From contig NZ_JACVVE010000020.1 in NCBI RefSeq assembly GCF_016648105.1, positions 46,376-110,375 on the forward strand: a stretch of DNA of 64,000 nucleotides, written 5' to 3'. This document shows positions 47,028 to 56,363 of this stretch, piece by piece. Each line of letters starts with the position of its first letter. Position 1 is the first letter of the stretch. A program made the translations under genes and the position numbers. The stretch comes from Pseudomonas sp. S31. Lineage in GTDB: Bacteria > Pseudomonadota > Gammaproteobacteria > Pseudomonadales > Pseudomonadaceae. Below the pieces are notes generated by a model. That model did not search any database. It had not been told where the DNA came from and saw only the letters and a list, made by a program, of their open reading frames with translations.

Positions 47028-48703
47028 ACTGGATCAACCTCGAACACCTGCTGCGCCCGCTGGACGCGCCGCGCCAGGTGACCCAAGCGCCAGAACTGGA
47101 CCATGCCCGGCTCTGCCAGCAGGCTCTGCAGCTGGCCGGCGGCCTGCGCCAGCGGGGTGTCTCGCGCCTGGCCGTGCACCTTGACGATGCCGCGCAACTG
47201 GCCGTGGCCCTGCTCGGCGCCTGGCGTGCAGGTGTCCAGGTGCTGCTCCCGGCCGACCTGCAGCCGGCCACCCGCGAGCGCTGGAACGCCGAGGTGGACC
47301 TGTGGCTCAGCGACCAGCCCGGCGACTTGATGCCGAGCGACTTGCCAGGCCCAGCGCTACCTGCCGGCGACCTGGACCTGGAGCAGTGCCGGATCAGCCT
47401 GTGCACCTCGGGCTCCAGTGGCGAGCCCAAGCGTATCGACAAGCAACTGCGCCAGTTGGCCAACGAAGTGACGGCGCTCGAACGGCTGTGGGGCAGCACC
47501 CTGGGTGATGCCTGGATCATCGGCAGCGTCGCCACCCAGCATATCTACGGGCTATTGTTCCGCGTACTCTGGCCACTGTGTGCCGGGCGTGGCTTCGAGC
47601 GGCGCCAACTGCCATTCCCGGAAGACCTGCAGCGGGCCAGCCGTGAGCACCCGAGCTTCGCCTGGGTCGCCAGCCCGGCGCTGCTCAAGCGCATGGGCGA
47701 CAACCTCGACTGGCCGGCGCTGCGCCAGGTGCGCCAGGTGTTCTCATCCGGCGGCGAACTGCCAGCGCTGGCAGCCGAACGCTTGCAGCAATGCCTGGGC
47801 CAGTGGCCGACGGAGATCCTTGGCAGCTCGGAGACCGGCGGCATCGCCTGGCGTCAGGGCGAAGCCTTGTGGCAACCGTTCGCCGACGTGCACCTGAGCC
47901 AGGATGAGCACGGCGCCCTGCGCATTGCCTCGAGCTACCTGCCCGCCGGGCATGTCGAGCAGAGCGCAGATGCCGCCGAGTTCGCCGAGAATGGGCGTTT
48001 TCGCCTGCTGGGGCGCCTTGACCGAATCGTCAAACTGGAAGAAAAGCGCATCTCCTTGCCCATGCTGGAGCAAGCCTTGTGCAGCCACCCTTGGGTCGCC
48101 GAGGCCCGTCTGGGCATGATCGAGGAAGGCCGCGCCTACCTTGGCGCCGTGCTGGTGCCGACCCCAGCGGGCCTGCATGCACTGCGTAACCAAGGTCGCC
48201 GGGCGCTGGTCGAGGCGTTGCGCACACACCTGGCCGGGCACTGCGAAACCTTGGCCCTGCCGCGCCGCTGGCGGCTGCTCCGGCAACTGCCGCTGAACAC
48301 CCAGGGCAAGCTGCCTCAGGCCACGTTGCAAAGGTTGCTGCTGGCCCAGCGCAACATGGCCCCCGAAGTGCTGGAGCGCCGCCGCGAAGGCGAAGAGCTA
48401 CACTTGCGCCTGGCGGTACCGCTGGACCTGGCCTGCTTCCCTGGGCACTTTCCGCAGACCCCGGTACTGCCTGGCGTGGTGCAGATCGACTGGGCCATCG
48501 CGCTGGCCAGCGACCTGTTGCAAGTCGAACGCCGTTTCGCCGGCATGGAAGTGCTCAAGTTCCAGCAATTGGTGCGCCCAGGCGACGAACTGGCGTTGGC
48601 CCTGCGCCTGGACCACGAACGGGGCAAGCTGTACTTCGCCTTCACCTGTGCCGGGCAGCCGTGCTCCAGTGGCCGCATCCTGCTGGAGGCCGCCTGTGCA
48701 TAA
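47024..48703 (+). CDS. Acyl-ACP/CoA ligase fused to an ApeI-type dehydratase
   Basis: A 559-residue two-domain protein. Residues about 1-445 are an ANL-superfamily adenylation domain: P-loop LCTSGSSGEPKRIDKQ, LGSSETGGIAWR, GRLDRIVKLEEKRISLP, and a C-terminal lid with NTQGKLP. It would activate the aromatic acid starter and load it on an ACP. Residues about 455-559 are a hot-dog dehydratase with FPGHFPQTPVLPGVVQ, His475 being the likely catalytic residue. In the systems I know these functions are the separate ApeH and ApeI. The ATG at 47024 overlaps the previous stop (ATGA), with GCGAGGACG upstream. Confidence 0.85.
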   Translation: MNWINLEHLLRPLDAPRQVTQAPELDHARLCQQALQLAGGLRQRGVSRLAVHLDDAAQLAVALLGAWRAGVQVLLPADLQPATRERWNAEVDLWLSDQPGDLMPSDLPGPALPAGDLDLEQCRISLCTSGSSGEPKRIDKQLRQLANEVTALERLWGSTLGDAWIIGSVATQHIYGLLFRVLWPLCAGRGFERRQLPFPEDLQRASREHPSFAWVASPALLKRMGDNLDWPALRQVRQVFSSGGELPALAAERLQQCLGQWPTEILGSSETGGIAWRQGEALWQPFADVHLSQDEHGALRIASSYLPAGHVEQSADAAEFAENGRFRLLGRLDRIVKLEEKRISLPMLEQALCSHPWVAEARLGMIEEGRAYLGAVLVPTPAGLHALRNQGRRALVEALRTHLAGHCETLALPRRWRLLRQLPLNTQGKLPQATLQRLLLAQRNMAPEVLERRREGEELHLRLAVPLDLACFPGHFPQTPVLPGVVQIDWAIALASDLLQVERRFAGMEVLKFQQLVRPGDELALALRLDHERGKLYFAFTCAGQPCSSGRILLEAACA

Positions 48704-49430
48704 GCCCTGCGCGGTGATCCCGGTGTACAACCATGAGCAGGCCGTGCCGAGCGTGGTCGCCGACCTGCTGCGCGCGGGCCTGCCCTGCGTGCTGGTCGAT
48801 GATGCCAGCCACGCACCTTGTGCCCTGGTACTGAGGCAGTTGGCCGAACAGCCTGACGTGTACCTGATGACCCTGGCGGTCAACCAGGGCAAGGGCGGCG
48901 CGGTCATGGCCGGCCTGCGCGAAGCGGCGCGGCTAGGCTTCAGCCATGCCCTGCAGGTCGATGCCGACGGCCAGCACGACCTTGCCGACGTCAGCCGCTT
49001 CCTCGAACAATCGCAAGCGTGCCCACAAGCATTGGTATGCGGTTATCCACAATACGATGCCAGCGTGCCCAAGGGCCGCCTCTACGCCCGTTACCTGACG
49101 CACGTGTGGGTGTGGATCAACAGCCTGTCGCTGCAGATCCCCGACTCCATGTGCGGCTTCCGCGTCTACCCGCTGCCCGCCACCCTGGCCATGATCGACA
49201 GCGTCCAGTTGGGCAAACGCATGGACTTCGATCCGGAAATCCTCGTGCGCCTGGCCTGGCGTAACCAGCCGATGCGCTGGTTGCCGACCCGCGTGCACTA
49301 CCCGCAGGACGGCCTGTCGCATTTTCGTCTGTTCCACGACAACGCACTGATCTCGAAAATGCACGCCAAGCTGTTCTTCGGCATGTTGCTACGAGCGCCG
49401 CTGATCCTCTGGCGTAGGTGGCGGGCATGA
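48696..49430 (+). CDS. Glycosyltransferase family 2
   Basis: A 244-residue GT-A-fold enzyme: AVIPVYNHEQAV at the N-terminus, VLVDDAS, NQGKGGAVMAGL, the metal-binding DADGQHD, and GFRVYPL further on. It is closest in feel to dolichol-phosphate-mannose-synthase-like family 2 enzymes and would add a sugar during pigment anchoring. The start is GTG at 48696 with GGAGG upstream, overlapping the previous stop by 8 bases. Confidence 0.88.
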   Translation: MHKPCAVIPVYNHEQAVPSVVADLLRAGLPCVLVDDASHAPCALVLRQLAEQPDVYLMTLAVNQGKGGAVMAGLREAARLGFSHALQVDADGQHDLADVSRFLEQSQACPQALVCGYPQYDASVPKGRLYARYLTHVWVWINSLSLQIPDSMCGFRVYPLPATLAMIDSVQLGKRMDFDPEILVRLAWRNQPMRWLPTRVHYPQDGLSHFRLFHDNALISKMHAKLFFGMLLRAPLILWRRWRA

Positions 49431-50365
49431 GCGAACAGTCGCCGCACTGGGCCGAGCACCAGGAACGGGGCAGTTTCTGGCTGATGAAGCTGACCGCGAC
49501 CTTGGTCCGCCTGCTCGGCCGCCGTGTGCTCAGCCCACTGATCCATGTCATCGTCGCCTACTTCTTCCTGTTCGGTGGACGCGCTCGACGCAGCGCCTGG
49601 CAGTATCAGCAGCGGCTGCGACAATGGAATGCCGATCGCACTCCCGCACCCAGCCAGTGGCAGGTTTTCCGTCAGTTCATGGCCTTCGCCGACGCGCTGC
49701 TGGACAAGCTCGATGTGTGGAACGGCAAGCTGCGCCTCGAAGACATCGAGATCCACGACCCAGCCGGTCTACGCCAGCAACTGCGCGGCGCGCGCGGGCA
49801 GATGCTGGTCGGCGCGCACCTGGGCAACCTGGAAGTGTGCCGGGCCCTGGCCGAGCTGGGCGAGCAAGTGACCATGAACGTGCTGGTGCACACCCGCCAC
49901 GCCGAGCGCTTCAACCGCCTGCTGGGCGAGGCCGGGGCCACCAACCTGCGGCTGATCCAGGTCAGCGAACTGGACCCGGCAGTGATGCTGCAACTGTCCG
50001 AGCGCCTGGAGCGTGGCGAGTGGCTGGCGATCGCTGGCGACCGCGTGCCACTGCACGGTACACGTACCGTCGAAGTGGATTTCCTCGGCCACCCGGCGGC
50101 CTTCCCACAAGGCCCGTGGTTGCTGGCAGGCATGCTCGAATGCCGGCTCAACCTGTTGTTCTGCCTCAAGCAGCAAGGCCGCTACCACGTCACCCTCGAA
50201 CCCTTTGCCGAACGCCTGCAGTGGCGCCGCGGCCAGCGCGATCAGGTCATCACCGAATGGGCCACGCGCTACGCCGAACGCCTGGGCCACTACTGCAGCC
50301 AGGCACCGTTGCAGTGGTTCAATTTCTACCCTTTCTGGAAGACCGATGACGATGCATCCGCATGA
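49427..50365 (+). CDS. LpxL/HtrB-like lysophospholipid acyltransferase
   Basis: A 312-residue inner-membrane acyltransferase of the lipid A late-acyltransferase type. A single N-terminal membrane segment (VLSPLIHVIVAYFFLFGG, about 36-53), the motif GAHLGNLEVCRAL (an HX4D/E-like site), IAGDRVPLHGTRTVEVDFLG, and a C-terminal WFNFYPFW. Together with the PlsC-like enzyme it gives the cluster two acyl transfer steps, consistent with a lipid-anchored pigment. The ATG at 49427 overlaps the previous stop (ATGA) and has AGGTGG upstream. Confidence 0.85.
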   Translation: MSEQSPHWAEHQERGSFWLMKLTATLVRLLGRRVLSPLIHVIVAYFFLFGGRARRSAWQYQQRLRQWNADRTPAPSQWQVFRQFMAFADALLDKLDVWNGKLRLEDIEIHDPAGLRQQLRGARGQMLVGAHLGNLEVCRALAELGEQVTMNVLVHTRHAERFNRLLGEAGATNLRLIQVSELDPAVMLQLSERLERGEWLAIAGDRVPLHGTRTVEVDFLGHPAAFPQGPWLLAGMLECRLNLLFCLKQQGRYHVTLEPFAERLQWRRGQRDQVITEWATRYAERLGHYCSQAPLQWFNFYPFWKTDDDASA

Positions 50366-51890
50366 GCCTGTCACCTTCGGCGAATCGCCGCTGGCAATCG
50401 AAGATGTCCTCGCGCTGGCCGAACGCCGCACCTCGGCATGCCTGCAGGATGATCCCGCCTACCGTGAGCGCATCGCCCGTGGCGCGCGCTTTCTCGACAC
50501 CTTGCTGGATAAGGAAGGGGTCATCTATGGCGTGACCACCGGCTATGGCGACTCCTGCGTGGTGGCAGTGCCGCTCGAACATGTCGAAGCACTGCCGCAA
50601 CACCTGTACACCTTCCACGGTTGCGGCCTGGGCAAGCTGCTCGACGCCCGCGCCACCCGCGCCGTGCTAGCCGCACGCTTGCGGTCGCTGAGCCACGGCG
50701 TGTCCGGCGTTCGCCTGGAGCTGCTGGAAAGACTGCGCGATTTCCTCGCCCACGACATCCTGCCGCTGATCCCCGAAGAAGGCTCGGTGGGCGCCAGCGG
50801 CGACCTGACCCCGTTGTCCTATGTCGCCGCGACCTTGTCTGGCGAGCGTGAGGTGATGTACCAGGGCCAGCGCCGCAGCAGTGCCGAGGTGCACCGCGAA
50901 CTGGGCTGGCAGCCACTGGTGCTAAGGCCCAAGGAAGCTCTGGCACTGATGAACGGCACCGCTGTGATGACTGGCCTGGCCTGCCTCGCCTATGCCCGCG
51001 CCGATTACCTGCTGCAACTGGCCACGCGTATCACCGCGCTCAACGTCATCGGCCTGCAGGGCAACCCGGAACACTTCGACGAGCGCCTGTTCGCCGCCAA
51101 GCCGCACCCCGGTCAGACCCAGGTCGCTGCGTGGCTGCGCCAGGACTTGGCCATCGACGCGCCACTGCCTGCGCTGCACCGCCTGCAGGACCGCTACTCG
51201 CTGCGCTGCGCGCCCCATGTGCTGGGCGTGCTGGCCGACAGCCTGGGCTGGCTGCGCGGCTTCATCGAGACCGAACTGAACAGCGCCAACGACAACCCGA
51301 TCATCGACGGCGATGCCGAGCGCGTGCTGCACGGTGGGCACTTCTATGGGGGGCATATCGCCTTCGCCATGGACAGCCTGAAAACCCTGGTGGCCAACGT
51401 CGCCGACCTGCTCGACCGCCAGCTCGCGCTGTTGGTTGACGTACGCTACAACCACGGTCTGCCGAGCAACCTGTCCGGTGCCCCCACCGAGCGGGCGATG
51501 ATCAACCACGGCTTCAAGGCCGTACAGATCGGCGCCAGTGCCTGGACCGCTGAAGCCCTCAAGCAGACGATGCCTGCCAGTGTGTTCTCACGCTCCACCG
51601 AATGCCACAACCAGGACAAGGTCAGCATGGGCACCATTGCCGCGCGCGATGCCCTGCGTGTGCTGGAACTGACCGAGCAGGTCGCCGCGGCCAGCCTGCT
51701 GGCAGCCAATCAGGGGGTCTGGCTGCGCACTCGCCAGGCACACGCCCATGCCCTGCCCCCGGCGCTGGCGCGCATGCACGAAGCACTGCTTGAAGACTTC
51801 GCTCCGGTCATCGAAGACCGCGCCCTGGAAAGCGACCTGCGCCTGTGCCTGCAACGCATTGGCGAGCGCCATTGGAGGCTGCATGCGTAA
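50346..51890 (+). CDS. Aromatic amino-acid (HAL/TAL/PAL-family) ammonia-lyase
   Basis: A 514-residue MIO-dependent lyase. Tyr61 lies in YGVTTGYGD, the MIO-forming Ala150-Ser151-Gly152 in GSVGASGDLTPLSY, then MNGTAVMTGL, ETELNSANDNPI and the substrate segment ECHNQDKVSMG. It deaminates an aromatic amino acid to the matching acrylic acid (4-coumarate, cinnamate or urocanate), which fits with making the aryl starter. The selectivity pair is Phe90-His91, unlike the Ser-His of histidine, His-Leu of tyrosine or Phe-Leu of phenylalanine lyases as I recall them, so the substrate is open. There are no hut genes nearby. The ATG at 50346 lies inside the previous gene's end. Confidence 0.88.
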   Translation: MTMHPHEPVTFGESPLAIEDVLALAERRTSACLQDDPAYRERIARGARFLDTLLDKEGVIYGVTTGYGDSCVVAVPLEHVEALPQHLYTFHGCGLGKLLDARATRAVLAARLRSLSHGVSGVRLELLERLRDFLAHDILPLIPEEGSVGASGDLTPLSYVAATLSGEREVMYQGQRRSSAEVHRELGWQPLVLRPKEALALMNGTAVMTGLACLAYARADYLLQLATRITALNVIGLQGNPEHFDERLFAAKPHPGQTQVAAWLRQDLAIDAPLPALHRLQDRYSLRCAPHVLGVLADSLGWLRGFIETELNSANDNPIIDGDAERVLHGGHFYGGHIAFAMDSLKTLVANVADLLDRQLALLVDVRYNHGLPSNLSGAPTERAMINHGFKAVQIGASAWTAEALKQTMPASVFSRSTECHNQDKVSMGTIAARDALRVLELTEQVAAASLLAANQGVWLRTRQAHAHALPPALARMHEALLEDFAPVIEDRALESDLRLCLQRIGERHWRLHA

Positions 51891-52308
51891 CCCAGGAGTG
51901 TTCCATGTCGACAGCGAGGTCATTGTGCCTTTCTTCGATGTCGACAGCATGCACATCGTCTGGCACGGCCATTACGTCAAGTACCTGGAAGTAGCCCGTT
52001 GCGCGCTGCTCGACCGCCTGGCTCACAACTACCTGCAGATGCAGGCCAGCGGCTACGCGTGGCCTGTGATCGACCTGCAGCTGCGCTACATCCGCGGTGC
52101 TACGTTCGGCCAGCGCCTGACCGTGCGCGCCAGCCTGGTGGAATGGGAAAATCGCCTGAAAATCCACTACCTGATCAGCGATGCCGCTACCGGTGAACGC
52201 ATGACCCGTGCCAGCAGCGTACAGGTGGCCGTGCACATCGCAAGCGGCGAGATGCAGTTGGCCTCGCCGCAGGTACTGCTCGATGCCGTGCAGCAGGTGC
52301 TGGCATGA
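51883..52308 (+). CDS. Acyl-CoA/ACP thioesterase, 4HBT hot-dog type
   Basis: A 141-residue hot-dog thioesterase. The FFDVDSMHIVWHGHYVKYLE segment holds the catalytic Asp and the HGHY helix typical of the 4-hydroxybenzoyl-CoA-thioesterase/YbgC branch. It probably releases or edits acyl chains on the carrier proteins (compare ApeK). GGAGG precedes the ATG at 51883, which overlaps the lyase's end by 8 bases. Confidence 0.88.
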   Translation: MRNPGVFHVDSEVIVPFFDVDSMHIVWHGHYVKYLEVARCALLDRLAHNYLQMQASGYAWPVIDLQLRYIRGATFGQRLTVRASLVEWENRLKIHYLISDAATGERMTRASSVQVAVHIASGEMQLASPQVLLDAVQQVLA

Positions 52309-52898
52309 AGCGCGCCCTGATGGCCATGGCACTGCTGATCGCGAGCCCACTGGCCTTCGCCTTCAACCTCGACGACCTGCAAAAGCAGTTGAGCGAGCCG
52401 GCAGTGGTCAAGGGCCCGTTCATCCAGGAAAAACACCTGCGCGCCCTGCCACAGCCCTTGCTGAGCAAAGGTCGCTTCGTGCTGGCCCGCGACCACGGTC
52501 TGCTGTGGCTGCTGCAAACACCTCTGCCCCAGGACTACCGTATCGACGCCCAGGGCATCGCCCGCCGCGACCCGAGCGGTTGGCAGAACTTGCCCAGCCG
52601 CAGCGCCGGGGCAGAGCAGAACCGTCTGTTCTTCGCCGTGCTGCAAGGCGACAGCAGCGGCCTGCAGCGTGACTTCGAGCTGAGCCTCAGTGGCGAAGCC
52701 GGGCACTGGCAGTTGCACCTGACACCCCGTTCGCTGCTGCTCAAGCAAATCTTCACGGGCATCGACATCAGCGGCGGGCGCTATGTCGAGCGCATCGAGT
52801 TGCGTGAGACCCAGGGCGACAGCACCGTGCTGCGCATGCCAACGAGCAGCGGCGCCGCCACCCTGAGCGATGCGGAGCGCAGTGACTTTGCAGACTGA
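52305..52898 (+). CDS. LolA-like outer-membrane lipoprotein carrier
   Basis: A 197-residue periplasmic protein: signal peptide 1-19 (ASPLAFA), then a LolA/LppX-like fold with FIQEKHLRALPQPLLSKGRF, LWLLQTPLPQDYRID and ITFGIDISGG-like strands. In aryl polyene clusters it is thought to chaperone the lipidated product across the periplasm. It overlaps the preceding gene by 4 bases and its last codons overlap the transporter start. Confidence 0.82.
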   Translation: MKRALMAMALLIASPLAFAFNLDDLQKQLSEPAVVKGPFIQEKHLRALPQPLLSKGRFVLARDHGLLWLLQTPLPQDYRIDAQGIARRDPSGWQNLPSRSAGAEQNRLFFAVLQGDSSGLQRDFELSLSGEAGHWQLHLTPRSLLLKQIFTGIDISGGRYVERIELRETQGDSTVLRMPTSSGAATLSDAERSDFAD

Positions 52899-55209
52899 AC
52901 GCCTGTTACCACGCCTGTTCCTGTGCCTGCTGCTGGCCGTGCTGTCGTTCGCCGCCTGGCAGTGGCACCGTGGCGCGCCGCTTTCGGCCGACCTGATGAG
53001 CCTGGTGCCAGGCGCGACGCAAGACCCATTGGTCAAGCGGGCCGAACAGCGTATGCAAGAGCCGCTCAATCGTGAACTGCTGGTGCTGGTCGGCCACCCC
53101 GATCGCCAGCAGGCATTGGCCTTGGCCACGTCCCTGGCGGGCCGCTGGCAAGCCAGCGGGCTGTTCGAGAAGGTCCAGTGGAGCCTGCAGACCGACCTGC
53201 AAGCCGTGCGAGCGCAGCTGCTGCAAGGGCGCCTGGCGATGCTCGCGGCCAAAGACCGCCAGCAACTGCTCGAACAACCCGACGCCTTTATCGAGCAGCG
53301 TGTGCAAAGCTTGTTCGACCCGTTTGCCGGCTTTAGCCTGGTCGCCAGCCAGGACGATTGGCTGGGCCTGACCGGGCGCATCCAGAACAGTCAGCCGAAA
53401 CCGGCCAACGTCGAACTGGACACCGCCAGCGGCGCGTTGATCGCCCAGGCCGATGGCCAGCAGTGGGTGCTGTTGCGCGCCCGCACCCTGGGCAATGCGT
53501 TCGACCTGCAGTTACCCCAGCAGGTGGCTGAGTTACTGGCTAATGGCCGCATCCAGGCCGACCAGGTCGGGGGGCGGCTGCTGGCGGCAAGCGGCCTGCT
53601 GTACGCCGCCGCGGGTCAGCAGCAGGCCAGCCGGGAAATCACCTGGGTCGGTGGCGGGGCTACGCTGGGTATCCTGCTGATGTTGCTACTGGCCTTCCGC
53701 CGCTGGCGGGTACTGTTGGCGTTCGTCCCAGTGCTGGTGGGCATGCTGTTCGGGTCGGTGGTATGCGTGGCGTTGTTCGGCCAGATGCATGTGATGACCC
53801 TGGTGCTCGGCTCCAGCCTGATCGGCGTGGCGGTCGACTACCCGCTGCATTACTTGTCCAAGAGTTGGAGTCTCGTGCCCTGGCGCAGTTGGCCAGCGGT
53901 TCGTCTGACCCTTCCAGGCATGAGCCTGAGCCTGGCGACCAGTTGCATCGGCTACCTGGCCCTGTCCTTCACACCGTTCCCCGCGCTGACCCAGATCGCC
54001 GCATTCTCCGCCGCCGGCCTTGCCGGCGCGTATCTGAGCGCGGTATGCATGCTGCCGGCGCTGCTCGCCAAGGTCGAACTGCAACCGGCACGCTGGCCGC
54101 TGCAGCTTGCCGAAACCCTGACCACCTGGCGCGAGCGCCTGCTCGACAAGGTGCCCAGCAGTGCCTTGCTGGCCCTGATGCTGGTGTTTTGCGCCACCGG
54201 CCTGTGGCATCTGCAGACACGCAACGAGATCCGCCAGTGGGTCGGTACGCCGCCACACCTGCTCGAAGAAGCCCAGGCCGTGGCACGCATCACGGGCTAT
54301 CAACCGACCAGCCAGTTCTACCTGGTACGCGCGGCCGACCAGCAGCAACTGCTCAGGCGCTTGCAGGCACTGGACGGCAAGCTCGATGAACTGGTCGAAC
54401 TGGGCAAGCTCAAGGGTTTCATGAGCCTCGATCAGATAATCGCCAGCCCAGCCGAGCAAGCCCAGGCTCGCCACGCCCTGGCCGCCCTGCCCGCGCACTG
54501 GCAGCCGCTGCTGGCACTGGGCGTGCCCGAGGCAGCGCTGGCCGCTGAAATCGAACGGTTGCGCCAGCTGCCGGAACAATCCATCGAGCAGGTCCTGGCC
54601 GGCCCGTTGGGCGAAGCCTGGCGGCCCTTGTGGCTGGGCCGCGATGGCGTGGGCGTAGCCGCCATCGTCAGCTTGCAAGGGTTAGGCGACAGCGCGCTGC
54701 TGCGCCTGCAGGCCGACGGTCTGGAAGGCGTGCAGTTGGTCGACCGTCTCGGTGAGTTGAATCGATCGTTCGCCGCCACCCAGGTGAGCGCGGCAGAGCT
54801 CAAGCTGCTGTCGTGCGTGCTGATCCTGGTGCTGCTGATGCTACCTTTCGGCCTGCGTGGGTCATTGCGCATCGTCGCCTTGCCTCTGTTGGCGGCCATG
54901 TGCAGCCTGGCCAGCCTGGGCTGGCTGGGCCAGCCGCTGACGTTGTTCAGCCTGTTCGGCCTGCTGCTGGTAACCGCCATCAGCGTCGATTACGCGATCC
55001 TCATGCATGAACGCATCGGCGGCGCCGCCGTGAGCCTGCTGGGCACCCTGCTGGCAGCGCTCACCACCTGGCTGTCGTTCGGCCTGCTGGCCCTGTCGAG
55101 CACGCCGGCCGTGAGCAACTTTGGCCTGGCCGTCAGCCTCGGCCTGGCCTTCAGCTTTCTCCTGGCGCCCTGGGCCGCCCCCCGCGATGGAACGCGAACT
55201 TACCCATGA
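52882..55209 (+). CDS. MMPL/RND-type exporter of the aryl polyene cluster
   Basis: A 775-residue membrane transporter with two repeats. Each repeat has a first helix (about 10-30, and near 420), a large periplasmic domain, and a block of five helices. Seen: VLVGMLFGSVVCVALFGQ and VLGSSLIGVAVDYPLHYLSK in the first half, and LLVTAISVDYAILMHERIG in the second. The DY pairs are likely proton-relay residues. It would export the pigment or its lipid conjugate. I prefer GTG 52882 (GGAG 6 bases upstream) over ATG 52870, which adds four residues. Expected partners are the LolA-like and DUF3261 proteins. Confidence 0.85.
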   Translation: MTLQTERLLPRLFLCLLLAVLSFAAWQWHRGAPLSADLMSLVPGATQDPLVKRAEQRMQEPLNRELLVLVGHPDRQQALALATSLAGRWQASGLFEKVQWSLQTDLQAVRAQLLQGRLAMLAAKDRQQLLEQPDAFIEQRVQSLFDPFAGFSLVASQDDWLGLTGRIQNSQPKPANVELDTASGALIAQADGQQWVLLRARTLGNAFDLQLPQQVAELLANGRIQADQVGGRLLAASGLLYAAAGQQQASREITWVGGGATLGILLMLLLAFRRWRVLLAFVPVLVGMLFGSVVCVALFGQMHVMTLVLGSSLIGVAVDYPLHYLSKSWSLVPWRSWPAVRLTLPGMSLSLATSCIGYLALSFTPFPALTQIAAFSAAGLAGAYLSAVCMLPALLAKVELQPARWPLQLAETLTTWRERLLDKVPSSALLALMLVFCATGLWHLQTRNEIRQWVGTPPHLLEEAQAVARITGYQPTSQFYLVRAADQQQLLRRLQALDGKLDELVELGKLKGFMSLDQIIASPAEQAQARHALAALPAHWQPLLALGVPEAALAAEIERLRQLPEQSIEQVLAGPLGEAWRPLWLGRDGVGVAAIVSLQGLGDSALLRLQADGLEGVQLVDRLGELNRSFAATQVSAAELKLLSCVLILVLLMLPFGLRGSLRIVALPLLAAMCSLASLGWLGQPLTLFSLFGLLLVTAISVDYAILMHERIGGAAVSLLGTLLAALTTWLSFGLLALSSTPAVSNFGLAVSLGLAFSFLLAPWAAPRDGTRTYP

Positions 55210-56363
55210 CCCTCGTTCTTTTCTGGGCTTTGGCCCTGCCGTTGTTCACGCTAGCCAGTGCGCTGGGCAGGCGCCTGGGGCTGATTCCGATCGTCAGCCA
55301 GCTGCTGCTGGCGGCCCTGGTACTGCCACTGCTCATGCTGCTGTGGGTCGAACCGCACTGGCACCTTGACGGCGCCGCGCTGGTCGCCCCGGCCTGGGTC
55401 AAGGCCTTGTACGGTTGCAGCTTCGCCCTGCTGCTGGGGCACATCCTCACCGAGGTGATGGCGCTGCGGCCGGATCGCGAGGCGCTTAAGCTGGCCATCC
55501 CGAGCTTTTCGCTGCCGTTCGCCTGCGGCCTGGCGTGCGCAGTGTGGCTTCTCGACCAGGAAGGTATCACCGCCCTGGCCTTGGGCCTGGTGTTCGCCAT
55601 CACTGCGGTCCCGGTGTTGTACCTGTACTTGCGCGCCATCGACTACCCCGCCGCCGCGGGCCGGCGCCTGTTGCAGGCAGCCATCCTCATCGACCTGCTC
55701 TGCTGGTTGCTGCTCAGCCTGGGCCAGGGCAGCCTGCAACCGGGCAGCCTGGCCTGGCCACTGCTGTTAGCGCTATCGCCGCTGCCGTTGAAGTCGCTCG
55801 GCCTGCGCGCGCCGAAGGCCTATGGCCTGCTGTTGCTGGTACTGCTATTCGTCGCAGAGCACTACAAACTCAATGCCCTGCTCCTGGGTATCGGTTACCT
55901 GGGCTGCCTGGCCTGGCTCAAGGTACCGGTATGCCTGCCATTGCCCGAGGCACGCAACCGCCAACTGCAGCAGGCCCTGGCGATACCGCTGGTGCTCACC
56001 TATGGCGTGGTGCAAATCGATGTGCGGCATGCCCTGAGCGGTTTCGACGCCTGGCAGTTGGCTGCCGTGCTGGTGCTGCCGATCGCCAGCAAGCTGCTTG
56101 GCAACTGGCTCGGCCTGAGCTGGGCCGCAGCGTCGTTCCCTGGCGCCAGTAAATGGCGCGAAAGCCTGCTGCTGAACATCCGCGGCCTGAGCGAAATCGT
56201 TTTCCTCAACCTGCTGCTGTCGCAGCAGTTGATCAGCCCGGCGCTTTACTTCGCTCTGATGCTGATGAGCCTGGTCGCCACCCTGATGCCGGCGCTGGCT
56301 GGCCTGCACCGTCTTCCCCTGAAATCCGTTTCCATGGCAAGGAGCCCTTATGCCGAACCTTGA
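55206..56363 (+). CDS. Antiporter-like (CPA2-type) membrane protein
   Basis: A 385-residue protein with about 10-12 transmembrane helices. The C-terminal NIRGLSEIVFLNLLLSQQ followed by ALMLMSLVATLMPAL resembles the end of the CPA2 cation:proton antiporter core (NxRGLxELxxLN type), though the rest is divergent and the domain with the usual paired Asp residues is not obvious. It could energise or balance pigment export, or it may be a repurposed flippase. It is coupled by ATGA to the exporter, and its final 14 bases overlap the flavoprotein gene. Confidence 0.7.
   Translation: MTLVLFWALALPLFTLASALGRRLGLIPIVSQLLLAALVLPLLMLLWVEPHWHLDGAALVAPAWVKALYGCSFALLLGHILTEVMALRPDREALKLAIPSFSLPFACGLACAVWLLDQEGITALALGLVFAITAVPVLYLYLRAIDYPAAAGRRLLQAAILIDLLCWLLLSLGQGSLQPGSLAWPLLLALSPLPLKSLGLRAPKAYGLLLLVLLFVAEHYKLNALLLGIGYLGCLAWLKVPVCLPLPEARNRQLQQALAIPLVLTYGVVQIDVRHALSGFDAWQLAAVLVLPIASKLLGNWLGLSWAAASFPGASKWRESLLLNIRGLSEIVFLNLLLSQQLISPALYFALMLMSLVATLMPALAGLHRLPLKSVSMARSPYAEP

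Noticed and set aside
50346..51890. Reading the ammonia-lyase as the histidine-catabolism enzyme HutH
   Set aside because: There are no other hut genes, it lies inside the aryl polyene operon, and its selectivity pair is not the Ser-His expected for histidase.
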